Of a stretch of DNA of 64,000 bases, positions 15,279 through 23,692 are shown in pieces. Where the stretch lies: positions 62,001 to 126,000 of the forward strand of contig NZ_JADQDR010000001.1 of NCBI RefSeq assembly GCF_015694705.1, in the 5' to 3' direction. Origin of the DNA: Pontibacter rufus (lineage in GTDB: Bacteria > Bacteroidota > Bacteroidia > Cytophagales > Hymenobacteraceae). The position numbers were made by a program, and so were the translations under genes. Within the stretch, counting starts at the first letter, position 1. Every line of letters begins with the position of its first letter. The notes under the pieces are model-generated. The model searched no databases. It had not been told where the DNA came from and was given only the letters and a program-made list of their open reading frames with translations.

Positions 15279-17597
15279 ATGCGCAACAGGAGTAACGTGC
15301 TTGCGGCTTTTCTGCTGATTACGCTTACCGGACTAGCCTGGCTGAGCTTATACCTGCTGCAGCCGCCCGAAGCCAAACCTACAGATGCGCCTGCTACAGA
15401 GTTTTCAGCGGCAAGGGCCATGCGCTATGTACGGCAGATTGCACAAGCGCCTCATGCCATGGGTACCACCGCCCACGCCAAAGTACGCGGCTACCTGGTG
15501 GGGCAAATGCAGGAACTCGGGTTGCACCCGCAGGTGCAGGAAACGAATGTGGTAAACAATGTCGGTGCCGTCTCATACGTCGGGCATGTATACAACATCA
15601 TCGGGAGGCTGGACGGCAGCGGCGGTGATGAACAAGCCATCCTGCTGATGGCCCATTACGATTCGCAACCCAATGCGCTGGGCGCCGGCGATGATGGCGC
15701 GGGCGTGGCCGCGCTGCTCGAAACTGCCCGCGCACTGCAACAGGGCGCGCCGCTACAGCATGACGTCATTTTCCTGCTGACCGATGGCGAAGAGTATGGC
15801 TTGTATGGCGCACAAGGTTTCCTGAAACATCCGTGGGCGAAGCAGGTGGCGCTGGTGCTGAACCTGGAAGCACGCGGCAACAGCGGCCCCAGCATGACTT
15901 TCGAGATGAACCCGGAGAATGGCTGGATAGCCCGGCAGTTTGCAGAAGCGGCGCCTTACCCGTTTGTCAGTTCGCTGGCTTACGAGATTTACAGCCGCAT
16001 GCCCAACGATACAGATTTTACCGTTTTTAAAGAGGCCGGTTACTCGGGCCTGAATTCTGCTTTTATTGATGGATTAATGCACTACCACAAACTGACAGAT
16101 TCTCCCGAAAATCTAAATCAAAACAGCCTGCAGCAGCACGGCAGCAATCTGCTGGCGCTCACGCGGCACTTCGGCAACATCTCATTAGCGCATACCAAAG
16201 CGCCCGATGCCGTATTCTTTAATTTTATAGATGGCTGGGTGATCAACTATAAAAAAGACCTGAACATACTTTGGCTGGCCCTCACGACGCTGCTGCTGGT
16301 AGTAACCTTTATTGTAGGCAAGCGGCGTACCGCGCTTACAGTGTGGCAGGTGGCCGGCGGATTCTTTTTATACCTGCTGATGCTGGTCATAGTGGTGGGA
16401 TTGTTCATTCCTGTCAACAACATGGTGCTGGGCCTGCTGCCATACTCCCATCCGTTTAATGGCGTGTTGTATAGCGCCAATGCATTTTTTATTGCTTACC
16501 TGTTGCTGGCGCTGGGTCTGTTTCTGCTGCTGAGCCGGGTGGCCTTGCGCTGGCTGCGGCTGTTCTCGCTGCTGATGGGTGTGTTTATACTTTGGTTTGT
16601 GTTGCTGCTGGCGCTGTTCCTGGCGGCACCGGCGGCCGGTTACCTGCTAATGTTTCCGCTGTTGTTTGCGCTGGGCGGCGTGCTGGTGGTGTTTCTGCTG
16701 GATCTGCATCAAAAGCCCAAAAGTCCTGGCTATAGTATGGTGCTGCTGCTATCGGTGGTGCCGGCTGTTTTTTTGCTGATGCCAATCGTGCAGGTGGTGT
16801 TTGTGGCTTTTTCGCTGCAGCTGTCTGTGGCCATGGTAGCCTTGTTCGTGCTGCTGCTGGGTCTGCTGCTACCTTTGCTTGCCACCATTGGGCGTGGCTT
16901 TAACTGGCGCGGCCTGCCAGTGCCGGCACTGGTGCTGCTGTTGCTCGGAAGTATAGAAGTAGCCTTGGCTGCAGCACATGAAAAACCTACGCCTGAACGC
17001 CCGCTGCACAGCCATATCAGCTATTTCCTGAACGCCGACACCAACAAGGCGCTCTGGATATCAGCCTTCCGGAAAACAGATGACTGGAACAGGCAGTTTT
17101 TTCCGAATCCGGCTATGGGCACCTTGAAAGAACTATACTCGATGGCCGGTATTCCTTACCTGAAAAACGAGGCCAAAGCGTTACCATTGGCTGTTCCGGT
17201 AGCTGAGGTGGTGCAGGATATTACAGCAGGAGATACACGTGTATTGCGTTTGCATCTTTCTTCGCCACGCGGCGCGGCACACCTGGAAATGGTATTGCAG
17301 CCGGAAAATGCAACAGACCTGGTTTCGGCAGAAGTAAACGGGGAGCCACTGTCCCTGCAGCCATCTTCAACAGAGGAGGGCCCGGCTTATTTTGTGCGAT
17401 TGCATGGGCTTCCGCCTTCTAAAGATGCTATGCTGGTCCTGCGCTTAAAGGCGGGCGGCAACATCCGGCTGCTGCTCTACGACCAGACAATAGGCCTGCC
17501 ACAAGAATTGATAAAGCAACCGAAGCCCGCTTACATCATCCCTGAGCAGGGCCGCGATAATAACCTGACAGTGGTGCGGAAGAGTTATACTTTCTGA
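15279..17597 (+). CDS. Membrane-bound M28-family metallopeptidase
   Basis: The 772-residue protein has an N-terminal membrane segment (residues 8-27) and a zinc aminopeptidase domain of the M28 type up to about residue 310. The metal ligands are visible as LMAHYDS near residue 126, AGDDGAGV near 139, TDGEEYGL near 171, NLEARG near 193 and MHYHKLTDS near 268. The C-terminal half has about eight or nine further membrane helices (residues 325-575) and a final soluble domain of about 190 residues. The layout resembles eukaryotic ER metallopeptidase 1 (Fxna) and its bacterial relatives. The catalytic part should face the periplasm. Substrates are unknown. No close operon partner. Confidence 0.93.
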   Translation: MRNRSNVLAAFLLITLTGLAWLSLYLLQPPEAKPTDAPATEFSAARAMRYVRQIAQAPHAMGTTAHAKVRGYLVGQMQELGLHPQVQETNVVNNVGAVSYVGHVYNIIGRLDGSGGDEQAILLMAHYDSQPNALGAGDDGAGVAALLETARALQQGAPLQHDVIFLLTDGEEYGLYGAQGFLKHPWAKQVALVLNLEARGNSGPSMTFEMNPENGWIARQFAEAAPYPFVSSLAYEIYSRMPNDTDFTVFKEAGYSGLNSAFIDGLMHYHKLTDSPENLNQNSLQQHGSNLLALTRHFGNISLAHTKAPDAVFFNFIDGWVINYKKDLNILWLALTTLLLVVTFIVGKRRTALTVWQVAGGFFLYLLMLVIVVGLFIPVNNMVLGLLPYSHPFNGVLYSANAFFIAYLLLALGLFLLLSRVALRWLRLFSLLMGVFILWFVLLLALFLAAPAAGYLLMFPLLFALGGVLVVFLLDLHQKPKSPGYSMVLLLSVVPAVFLLMPIVQVVFVAFSLQLSVAMVALFVLLLGLLLPLLATIGRGFNWRGLPVPALVLLLLGSIEVALAAAHEKPTPERPLHSHISYFLNADTNKALWISAFRKTDDWNRQFFPNPAMGTLKELYSMAGIPYLKNEAKALPLAVPVAEVVQDITAGDTRVLRLHLSSPRGAAHLEMVLQPENATDLVSAEVNGEPLSLQPSSTEEGPAYFVRLHGLPPSKDAMLVLRLKAGGNIRLLLYDQTIGLPQELIKQPKPAYIIPEQGRDNNLTVVRKSYTF

Positions 17598-17651
17598 AAG
17601 CGGGATGCTGGTTATGTATGAATTCAGTAAGGCCGGCTTCTCAGATAAAAT

Positions 17652-18308
17652 TTATTTCCAGAGCTCAGCAGCTTTATGGGCCATCCGGAAAAATAGATCC
17701 TTCTCCAGGCCAGCTACCTGACGGGCCTGCTCTTCGGTGTAGCCGTTTTCCACAGCATTCAGATAGTCATAGTATAGCTGGGCCAGTTCCAGAGAGTCGT
17801 CCTCGAAGCAGTCTGCCAGTTCTTCCCGCTCCAGCTTTTCAGGCTCAAAAACTTTAGAAGGATACAGCTTGTCGAGCTGATAGATAAAGTATTTTTGCTG
17901 CGTTTTGTCGGGCCTACCGCCCAGAAGCTGATCCAGTGGCAGATCCTCCTCGTCATCATACTCCTCCAGGTCATCTTCCACAGCCACGGGCTCATACACA
18001 ATCAGGTCGTGGGTAGTCAGTTCCAGGTACTCATTAAACTGCTCTTTGATGGGAATAAGCGTAGGAGCCTCGTAGGGCTGGTTCAGGACGTTGGCTACGT
18101 GCAGCGCAATTTCATCGCCCTTGTCGCCGGCCGCAATCAGGATCTGGTTAAACTGGGTGAAATCACAACCCAGGTATACGAATTTATACTCATCGTCGAG
18201 TACCGTAAAGCACCACAACGTGATAAACTCCGTGTCGTCAATGACAACGGTGTCGATGTAAAGCTCATTTATCTGTATGTAGTGCGGCGCGTATTCCTGA
18301 GCATCCAT
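17652..18308 (-). CDS. Acidic protein of unknown function
   Basis: The 218-residue protein is rich in Asp and Glu, including a run of acidic residues around position 140 (EDDLEEYDDEEDLPLDQLL). It has no signal peptide or membrane helix. The N-terminal half looks like an alpha/beta domain (IQINELYIDTVVIDDTEF) and the C-terminal part is helical with LAQLYYDYLNAVENGY. I do not recognise a named family. It starts at the ATG at 18308, ends 54 bases from the end of the convergent M28 peptidase gene, and appears to be single. Confidence 0.75.
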   Translation of the reverse strand: MDAQEYAPHYIQINELYIDTVVIDDTEFITLWCFTVLDDEYKFVYLGCDFTQFNQILIAAGDKGDEIALHVANVLNQPYEAPTLIPIKEQFNEYLELTTHDLIVYEPVAVEDDLEEYDDEEDLPLDQLLGGRPDKTQQKYFIYQLDKLYPSKVFEPEKLEREELADCFEDDSLELAQLYYDYLNAVENGYTEEQARQVAGLEKDLFFRMAHKAAELWK

Positions 18309-18437
18309 GGGCTGACCGGGTTATATATCACAAAGTATTGAAAAGCGTCCTGACTGGTGCAGTGCAGGTGCAGTTAAAAGCGTATACGGCAGTTTGCCGC
18401 GTAAGGAAATTTTCTGTACATAAAATTCGGCAACGGC

Positions 18438-18623
18438 TTAATCGTCGTGGCGGCAGGCATAATAAATGATGCCGCCAACTACAGTCACTGCCACGCGGAT
18501 AATCCAGCCAGTGGTTTCACCCCACTGGTTTACCCAGTTAAGCACCACCAGGTTAGCACCCGTAAACTGCAGTAAAAGCGATACAAGCCCGGCCAGAAAA
18601 AGAAGTAATCCGAGGAATTTCAT
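18438..18623 (-). CDS. Small membrane protein (61 aa)
   Basis: Two hydrophobic segments span residues 2-22 and 40-56, separated by a short loop NWVNQWGETTGW, with a charged CRHDD tail. This is a plausible small inner-membrane protein of the kind common in Bacteroidota. Its function is unknown. The ATG at 18623 is preceded by an A-rich leader. Confidence 0.7.
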   Translation of the reverse strand: MKFLGLLLFLAGLVSLLLQFTGANLVVLNWVNQWGETTGWIIRVAVTVVGGIIYYACRHDD

Positions 18624-18743
18624 AAAAACGGTTTAAATATTACATTACCGGTACAGCCTTAACAAGAAACTATAAATATAGGTTTTTGCTAATTAAGACA
18701 GGAGTACGGTTATCCTGGTAAAAAAGTTGTTACGCGGGCAACA

Positions 18744-19745
18744 CTAAGCCCAGATACGCTCTATGAAAGCTTGCACATTTCTGTAAGCCAGCTTCCTGAG
18801 CTGCTCTGATGGCAGTTGCTCCTGCAGGCGGTTCAGGATGTACGTATAGCTGGCGCCGGCCTGCTCGTGCTCTTTAAAATAGAACGGAATGCGCGACAGA
18901 TCCGGGTTGTCGAGGGTATAAAAATAATCGGCCCCAAAGCACAGGCAGTCCTGTGCGCCCTGCTCCAGGCCATACCTGATGTGGTGCAGCAGCGCTTCCG
19001 GGTCTTCGTTGTGCAGGAAAGCACGCAGAAAGTTTATGCCGATAAGCCCTTGGCGGTGAATGATTTCCTGTGTCAGTTCGTCGGGCAGGTTGCGGTTGTG
19101 CGCCCAAACCGGCCGGAAATTGGAGTGGCTGGCGATGACGGGAATGGCCAGCTTTTCGGTGTCGATGTGCGTCAGGATATCGTGTGCCAGCGCATCAGAC
19201 GTATGCGAGAGGTCTACGGCAATGCGGCGGCCGTGCAGGTAATCGAGCAGCATCCGGCCATCGGGCGTAATCCCTTGTGTCGTGTTATTACCACCGCCGA
19301 AGCGATTGGCCGCATGATGGGTAAAGCTGATGTACAACAGGCGGCCGCAGTCTTCAATTATCTTCTCCAGGCGCTTAAAGCCATCCTCCAGCGGCTCGCT
19401 TTCTTCGCAAAAGCCTGAGGCATTCTCGATAGCAGCTATCATACTTGTGTTGGTCTGACTTTGAAGCGCCTCGTGCAGACTGGTCACATTCGTTACTGCA
19501 GTCAGGCAGTTTCCGGCTGCAGCCAGCTGTTTAAACATCTCGCTTTGCAAAGCGGCGTAGCGGGTGCTGCCAATCTCAGTAGCCGTGTAAATGGCCATCA
19601 CCTGTAGCTTTACATTTCCCTCGGTTAGCGCAGGCAGGGCACAACCGATATCGGTTACTTTGTTGATGTCCGGTTCGGGGACATCTGTCAGGTACACGAG
19701 CAGATCGCAATGTGTGTCGATGATGGGAAGGCGGGCTGGGTGCAT
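18744..19745 (-). CDS. M19-family membrane dipeptidase
   Basis: Renal-dipeptidase-type enzymes hydrolyse dipeptides using two zinc ions. The 333-residue protein shows the first metal motif DTHCDLL near residue 10, the bridging Glu in AIENASGF near residue 99, HHAANRFGGGN near residue 140, DLSHTSD near 180, ASHSNFRPVWAHNRNL near 205 and GADYFYTLDNPD near 270. There is no signal peptide, so it is probably cytoplasmic. It may recycle D-amino-acid-containing dipeptides; this is inference. It begins at the ATG at 19745. Confidence 0.93.
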   Translation of the reverse strand: MHPARLPIIDTHCDLLVYLTDVPEPDINKVTDIGCALPALTEGNVKLQVMAIYTATEIGSTRYAALQSEMFKQLAAAGNCLTAVTNVTSLHEALQSQTNTSMIAAIENASGFCEESEPLEDGFKRLEKIIEDCGRLLYISFTHHAANRFGGGNNTTQGITPDGRMLLDYLHGRRIAVDLSHTSDALAHDILTHIDTEKLAIPVIASHSNFRPVWAHNRNLPDELTQEIIHRQGLIGINFLRAFLHNEDPEALLHHIRYGLEQGAQDCLCFGADYFYTLDNPDLSRIPFYFKEHEQAGASYTYILNRLQEQLPSEQLRKLAYRNVQAFIERIWA

Positions 19746-19870
19746 GTTTGCTTGTTTTGGTTAGCTGTTGATACGCAGCAAAAGGCTTTACGGCAACAGA
19801 AGTTTATTTTTGTTTCGCCGCAGTGCCATACTTGTTTCCGGATAAAAACAGAGCTACCCGAATCCATTGC

Positions 19871-22333
19871 TCAATACTCCATTTCTTCATCCGGCCCTTC
19901 CTGCTGGTTGTTCTGTTGTCTGCGGTTTTGCGGGTTGTTGTCGCTGTTGAGGCGGTATGTGAATCCGAGGTAAATAATGCGGCTCTGGCGTCGGTTTTCG
20001 CTCTCCGTCCTGAACCCCGGGCCATAGCTTAGAAAGTTGAACTGGCGGGTATTAAAAATATCTGATACGCGCAGCGAAATGGTGCCGTTCCCCTTCAGTA
20101 CATCTTTCTTCACGCCCAGGTCTGTGCTGAACATTTGCTCCATACGCCCTTGTATGTCAGCAGATGGCGCGCGGTAAAAGGCGGAAAGCTGTATGTCCAT
20201 ATCTTTCCACACGGTCATGTTGGAGTTTGCTTTTGCGTTCCAGCTCAGCTGGCTGTTGCTCAGTTCGGTGTCTCCCTGGGTAGTGCTCAACTGCGTTCTG
20301 AAACCCGACACGCTGCCGTTCAAGCGCCACCAGTTGGTTACCGGGTAATTAATACCCAACTCCACACCGTAAGAGGCATTGCTCGAGAGATTAAGAAAAG
20401 TAGTTTCGGTGCCGGGTATAGAGTCGCCATTGGACACAATGATGATTGGCGTCCTGAACCGTTCTATCTCGTCGGTGGTGTGCCGGTAAAAGACGGTGCT
20501 GTTTAACGAAATATTGCCCCAGTACCTGATATAGCCAAGCTCCAGCGAATTGACAAACTCCGGCTTCAGGTTGGGGTTGCCGTAATCAACGTTAAACCTG
20601 TCCGACCTGTCGACAAATGGATTGAGGAAACGGCTCCGGGGCCGGTTGATGCGGCGACTGTAGCTAAACTGCACCTTGTTGTTCGCATCAAAGTCGTTGG
20701 TGATAAACAGTGTCGGGAACAGGCTGAAGTAGTTGTTATCTGTAACGATGTCCTGGGTGCGCTGGTCGGAGGTGGTAAAAGTCTGCTCCGCGCGCAGGCC
20801 AAACTGGTAGCTGATGGTTTTAAACTTATTGCTATAGTTGGCATACACGGCGTGTACCATTTCGTCATACACAAAGTGGTTGCTCTGGTTCAAATCATAC
20901 TCCAGGGCGCCTGTGGCATTGTTCAGGTTAAAGAACCGCGAATCCTCGTCCAGCCGCTCGTACGTGCTCCGGAAACCGGTTTCGAAGCGGCTGTCTTCTG
21001 AGAGAGGGTGCACATAGTCTGCCTTGGCCACAAACTCAGTATTGCTGTCGTCTACGAGCGTTTGTTGTACTTCCGTGAGATCCTCAAACCCTGTTTCGCT
21101 GAAGTTGCTTTCTTCGTCATCCACATTGGTATTAAACACCAAATCAGCGGTGAGTTCCTGCCCTTTCCGCTCAAATGTCTGCCGGTAACCCAGCGTCAGG
21201 TCCATGGCTTGTTCATCCTCCACCTCATCGGTGTTGCGCAGGCTGGTTCCCGTTACGAGGCTGTTCGCATCTAAAAAGCGGTAGTAAATGTTGTTGGTGC
21301 CTTCGTCTTTGCCAAAGCGGTACAAAGCCGATGCAGAGATGGTATGCCGGGGAGTAAGATAGTAATCGGCGCCAAAGCGGAAGTTGTGCGAAATATCTGT
21401 ACTATTCCGGTCGCCTTCCTGCTGGCGGTAACTGGTGCTGTCTACCAGGCCGGCTTCATCAAAGTAAGAGTTGGTGGTAAAGCTGTTGCTAAAGCCCGGC
21501 CGGGTGCGCTGCCTGAAATCATACCCGCCGTTGAGCGACCATTTGTAGTAGCGGTAATTCAGGTTAAGGGACGTGTTGTAGTTGTCGTAGGTGCCGGCCG
21601 TAACGGAGGCAGAGCCGTAAAAGCCGGGCTTCTTTTCTTTTTTGAGCACCAGGTTAATAATGCCCGAGGTGCCCTCCGGGTTATACTTGGAAGACGGATT
21701 GGTGATAATCTCAATGCTCTCGATGAGGTTGGCCGGTATCTGATCCATCGTCAGGTTCGACAGCGCAGAACGTTTGCCATCTACCAGTATGGTTACGTTG
21801 GAGCTGCCCCGCATACTTACGTTACCGTCGATATCCACTGTTACGGAGGGGATATTCTGCATCACTTCGGCCACAGAACCGCTTTGCGCTGCAATGTCCT
21901 GGCTCACGTTTACTACCTTTTTATCAAGGTTATATTCCACCAGCGCCCGCTCCGTTGTAACCTCCACTTCGCTGAGCCTGGTTGCGGAGGCTTTCATAGC
22001 GATACTACCGAGTGCTACTGCGGTGTTGGCGGCTGTAACAGCTATGTCCGGAACAAAGCGGGTCGGGTAACCTACCAGCGACGCCCGAAGTATAAACCGG
22101 CCCAAGGGCACACGTTCCAGCACAAACCTGCCTTCCACATCGGAAGTGGCGCCCGTTACAAGACTGGAGTCTGAGGCGGAGAGCAGCACCACGTTGGCAA
22201 AGCCGATGGGCGTGTTGGTCTGGCCCTGCACCAGGGTACCCGATATGCGGCCCGATGCGGCCGGCTGGTTCTGCGCACGCAGCAAAGGCGATAGCAGCAG
22301 TAAAAGACAAAGTATAAAAGAAGCCGTTTTCAT
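19871..22333 (-). CDS. TonB-receptor-like outer-membrane beta-barrel protein
   Basis: The start is placed at the ATG at 22333 (MKTASFILCLLLLL), giving an 820-residue protein with a signal peptide cleaved near LLRAQNQ; the frame extends 20 codons further without a credible signal. A carboxypeptidase-regulatory-like domain covers about residues 25-110 (GRISGTLVQGQTNTPIGFANV). A plug domain follows (VAEVMQNIPSVTVDIDGNVSM, VLVDGKRSAL-like ILVDGKRSALSN). The rest is a beta-barrel ending near LGFTYRLN with a Gln/Asn-rich tail. It resembles the outer-membrane beta-barrel family of Bacteroidota that lacks a strict TonB-dependent receptor end. The substrate is unknown and no SusD partner is adjacent. 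Confidence 0.9.
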   Translation of the reverse strand: MKTASFILCLLLLLSPLLRAQNQPAASGRISGTLVQGQTNTPIGFANVVLLSASDSSLVTGATSDVEGRFVLERVPLGRFILRASLVGYPTRFVPDIAVTAANTAVALGSIAMKASATRLSEVEVTTERALVEYNLDKKVVNVSQDIAAQSGSVAEVMQNIPSVTVDIDGNVSMRGSSNVTILVDGKRSALSNLTMDQIPANLIESIEIITNPSSKYNPEGTSGIINLVLKKEKKPGFYGSASVTAGTYDNYNTSLNLNYRYYKWSLNGGYDFRQRTRPGFSNSFTTNSYFDEAGLVDSTSYRQQEGDRNSTDISHNFRFGADYYLTPRHTISASALYRFGKDEGTNNIYYRFLDANSLVTGTSLRNTDEVEDEQAMDLTLGYRQTFERKGQELTADLVFNTNVDDEESNFSETGFEDLTEVQQTLVDDSNTEFVAKADYVHPLSEDSRFETGFRSTYERLDEDSRFFNLNNATGALEYDLNQSNHFVYDEMVHAVYANYSNKFKTISYQFGLRAEQTFTTSDQRTQDIVTDNNYFSLFPTLFITNDFDANNKVQFSYSRRINRPRSRFLNPFVDRSDRFNVDYGNPNLKPEFVNSLELGYIRYWGNISLNSTVFYRHTTDEIERFRTPIIIVSNGDSIPGTETTFLNLSSNASYGVELGINYPVTNWWRLNGSVSGFRTQLSTTQGDTELSNSQLSWNAKANSNMTVWKDMDIQLSAFYRAPSADIQGRMEQMFSTDLGVKKDVLKGNGTISLRVSDIFNTRQFNFLSYGPGFRTESENRRQSRIIYLGFTYRLNSDNNPQNRRQQNNQQEGPDEEMEY

Positions 22334-22517
22334 AGTATAGAGTATCGTGCGCTGTAGCCTAAGAGGCTGAATGGTACATGCCTGAATCCACAACCGCGGC
22401 TCCGGAGCATATTCAAAAAGAGCAGGAATTACAGGAGCCTCATGGCTGCTTCTGACCTGACCGAAAGTATGACAGTTAGCAAAGCGATAGGTTTAACGCT
22501 TCAGGAAATTTTATAGG

Positions 22518-22559
22518 ATATCAGGCTAGTTAGCAAAGCGCTGCGAACTAGCCTGATAT
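22518..22559. terminator. Stem-loop between TrmH and barrel genes
   Basis: Perfect 14-base arms ATATCAGGCTAGTT and AACTAGCCTGATAT enclose a 14-base loop. There is no long T-tract, so it may be a repeat-type palindrome rather than a terminator. The loop shares GTTAGCAAAGCG with 22476-22487. Confidence 0.5.
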
Positions 22560-22622
22560 GCGGCCAGTCGCCCGTTTGGTTGAGCAGAACGGCATTTCAG
22601 AGCGTGTGGTTTGAGGTATAAA

Positions 22623-23162
22623 TTATACTTGCCGGGCCAGTGTTTTGCTTAGGAAGTCCCACACCACCACGCCTGTTGCAACCGAGATATTCAGCGAGTG
22701 CTTGGTACCAAACTGCGGGATTTCCAGCACCACATCCGACAGGCTCACCACTTCCTGCGCCACGCCAAATACTTCGTTGCCCAGTATAAACGCGTACAGC
22801 TTGCCTGCCTGCGGCTGAAAATCGTTTAATTTGGTGCTATTCTCGGCCTGCTCCACCGAGCAGATGGTGTAGCCTTCTGCCTGCAGGTTTTTCACCAGTT
22901 CCAGTGTATCCGGCACGTGCTCCCAGTCTACAGATTCGGTGGCGCCCAGGGCTGTTTTCTCGATGTCGCGGTGCGGGGGTGTGCCCGTAATGCCGCAGAG
23001 GTATACTTTGCCGGCCATAAACGCATCGGCGGTGCGAAACACAGAACCCACATTATTCAGGCTGCGCACATTGTCGAGCACCAGCACGAGTGGTATTTTT
23101 TTCTTATTTTTGAATGTCTCAACCGAATCGCGGTTCAGATCATCCATCGAGAGTTTACGCAT
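22623..23162 (-). CDS. TrmH/SpoU-family RNA 2'-O-methyltransferase
   Basis: The 179-residue protein is a single SPOUT domain that would methylate a ribose in tRNA or rRNA using S-adenosylmethionine. Motif 1 is LDNVRSLNNVGSVFRTADAF near residue 29, motif 2 is FILGNEVFGV near residue 125, and motif 3 is KHSLNISVATGVVVWDFL near residue 155, which forms the trefoil knot. There is no N-terminal substrate-binding domain, so it is a short TrmH- or TrmL-like form. The target nucleotide cannot be told from sequence. Start ATG at 23162. Confidence 0.92.
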   Translation of the reverse strand: MRKLSMDDLNRDSVETFKNKKKIPLVLVLDNVRSLNNVGSVFRTADAFMAGKVYLCGITGTPPHRDIEKTALGATESVDWEHVPDTLELVKNLQAEGYTICSVEQAENSTKLNDFQPQAGKLYAFILGNEVFGVAQEVVSLSDVVLEIPQFGTKHSLNISVATGVVVWDFLSKTLARQV

Positions 23163-23590
23163 TCTTTAGCTATTAGACGCTGGACATTAGATGTTAGACT
23201 TTCTTTTTGTAGCGTTATTACAAAGGTCAGGCAGCGAAGGCAGAAATCAAATTGATTGATAATTGTTGATGGGTTAACTGCCGGATAGTTGATTTTATTA
23301 TCATCATGTTCCATGCAAGTAAACGAGTTCTCTTTTGGATCTGTAATCCGCAGTTAACAAAATCAGCAATTACTATGAAAGCTAGACATTAGCCAAGTGC
23401 ATTTTATGACGCTCCACTGTTTGAGCGTTCAGCGAGTGGGGGTAGGGGCCCTCTCTTTTTCTTATCAAGAAGAAAAATAAGGCCCAGCCGGCGAGGCGAA
23501 AAACTAACTAAACACATTAAGGTTGAAGTGTAACAGTAAACCCGTTTCTATTATGTTGCTGCAACGCTCAAACGTGACGTAGTGGAGACA

Positions 23591-23612
23591 CGGGCTGCAA
23601 GCCCGCGCCAGC
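23591..23612. repeat. GCTGCAAGC-type REP-like element
   Basis: CGGGCTGCAAGCCCG is a short palindrome, and its 3' extension CGCCAGC makes it a near copy of the right arm at 36677-36700. It is probably a half-element of an intergenic repeat family. Confidence 0.6.
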
Positions 23613-23622
23613 GAAGGGACTA

Positions 23623-23685
23623 AAGTATAGCAAAGTATAAACAGGATTCTATACCACAAGCAAGTATAGCGCATCCAAAGTATAA
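23623..23685 (+). repeat. Cluster of four AAGTATAR words before mutS
   Basis: AAGTATAG at 23623 and 23662 and AAGTATAA at 23633 and 23678 lie within 65 bases, ending 7 bases before the mutS ATG. This is the densest group of the over-represented AAGTATA word in the window. Its role is unknown. Confidence 0.75.
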
Positions 23686-23692
23686 ACCAGGT

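Larger units (their letters stand above)
23163..23692. other. Intergenic region between TrmH-like gene and mutS
   Basis: No gene was recognised on either strand. It contains a TTAGAC-word repeat next to the TrmH start (23170-23197), a GCTGCAAGC palindromic element (23591-23612) and four copies of AAGTATAA/AAGTATAG in the 65 bases before mutS. It should include the two divergent promoters, but no clear TAnnTTTG box was found near mutS. Confidence 0.55.

Noticed and set aside
21344..22174. Open frame of 276 codons opposite the outer-membrane barrel gene
   Set aside because: It is antisense to a clearly conserved receptor and its composition is not protein-like.
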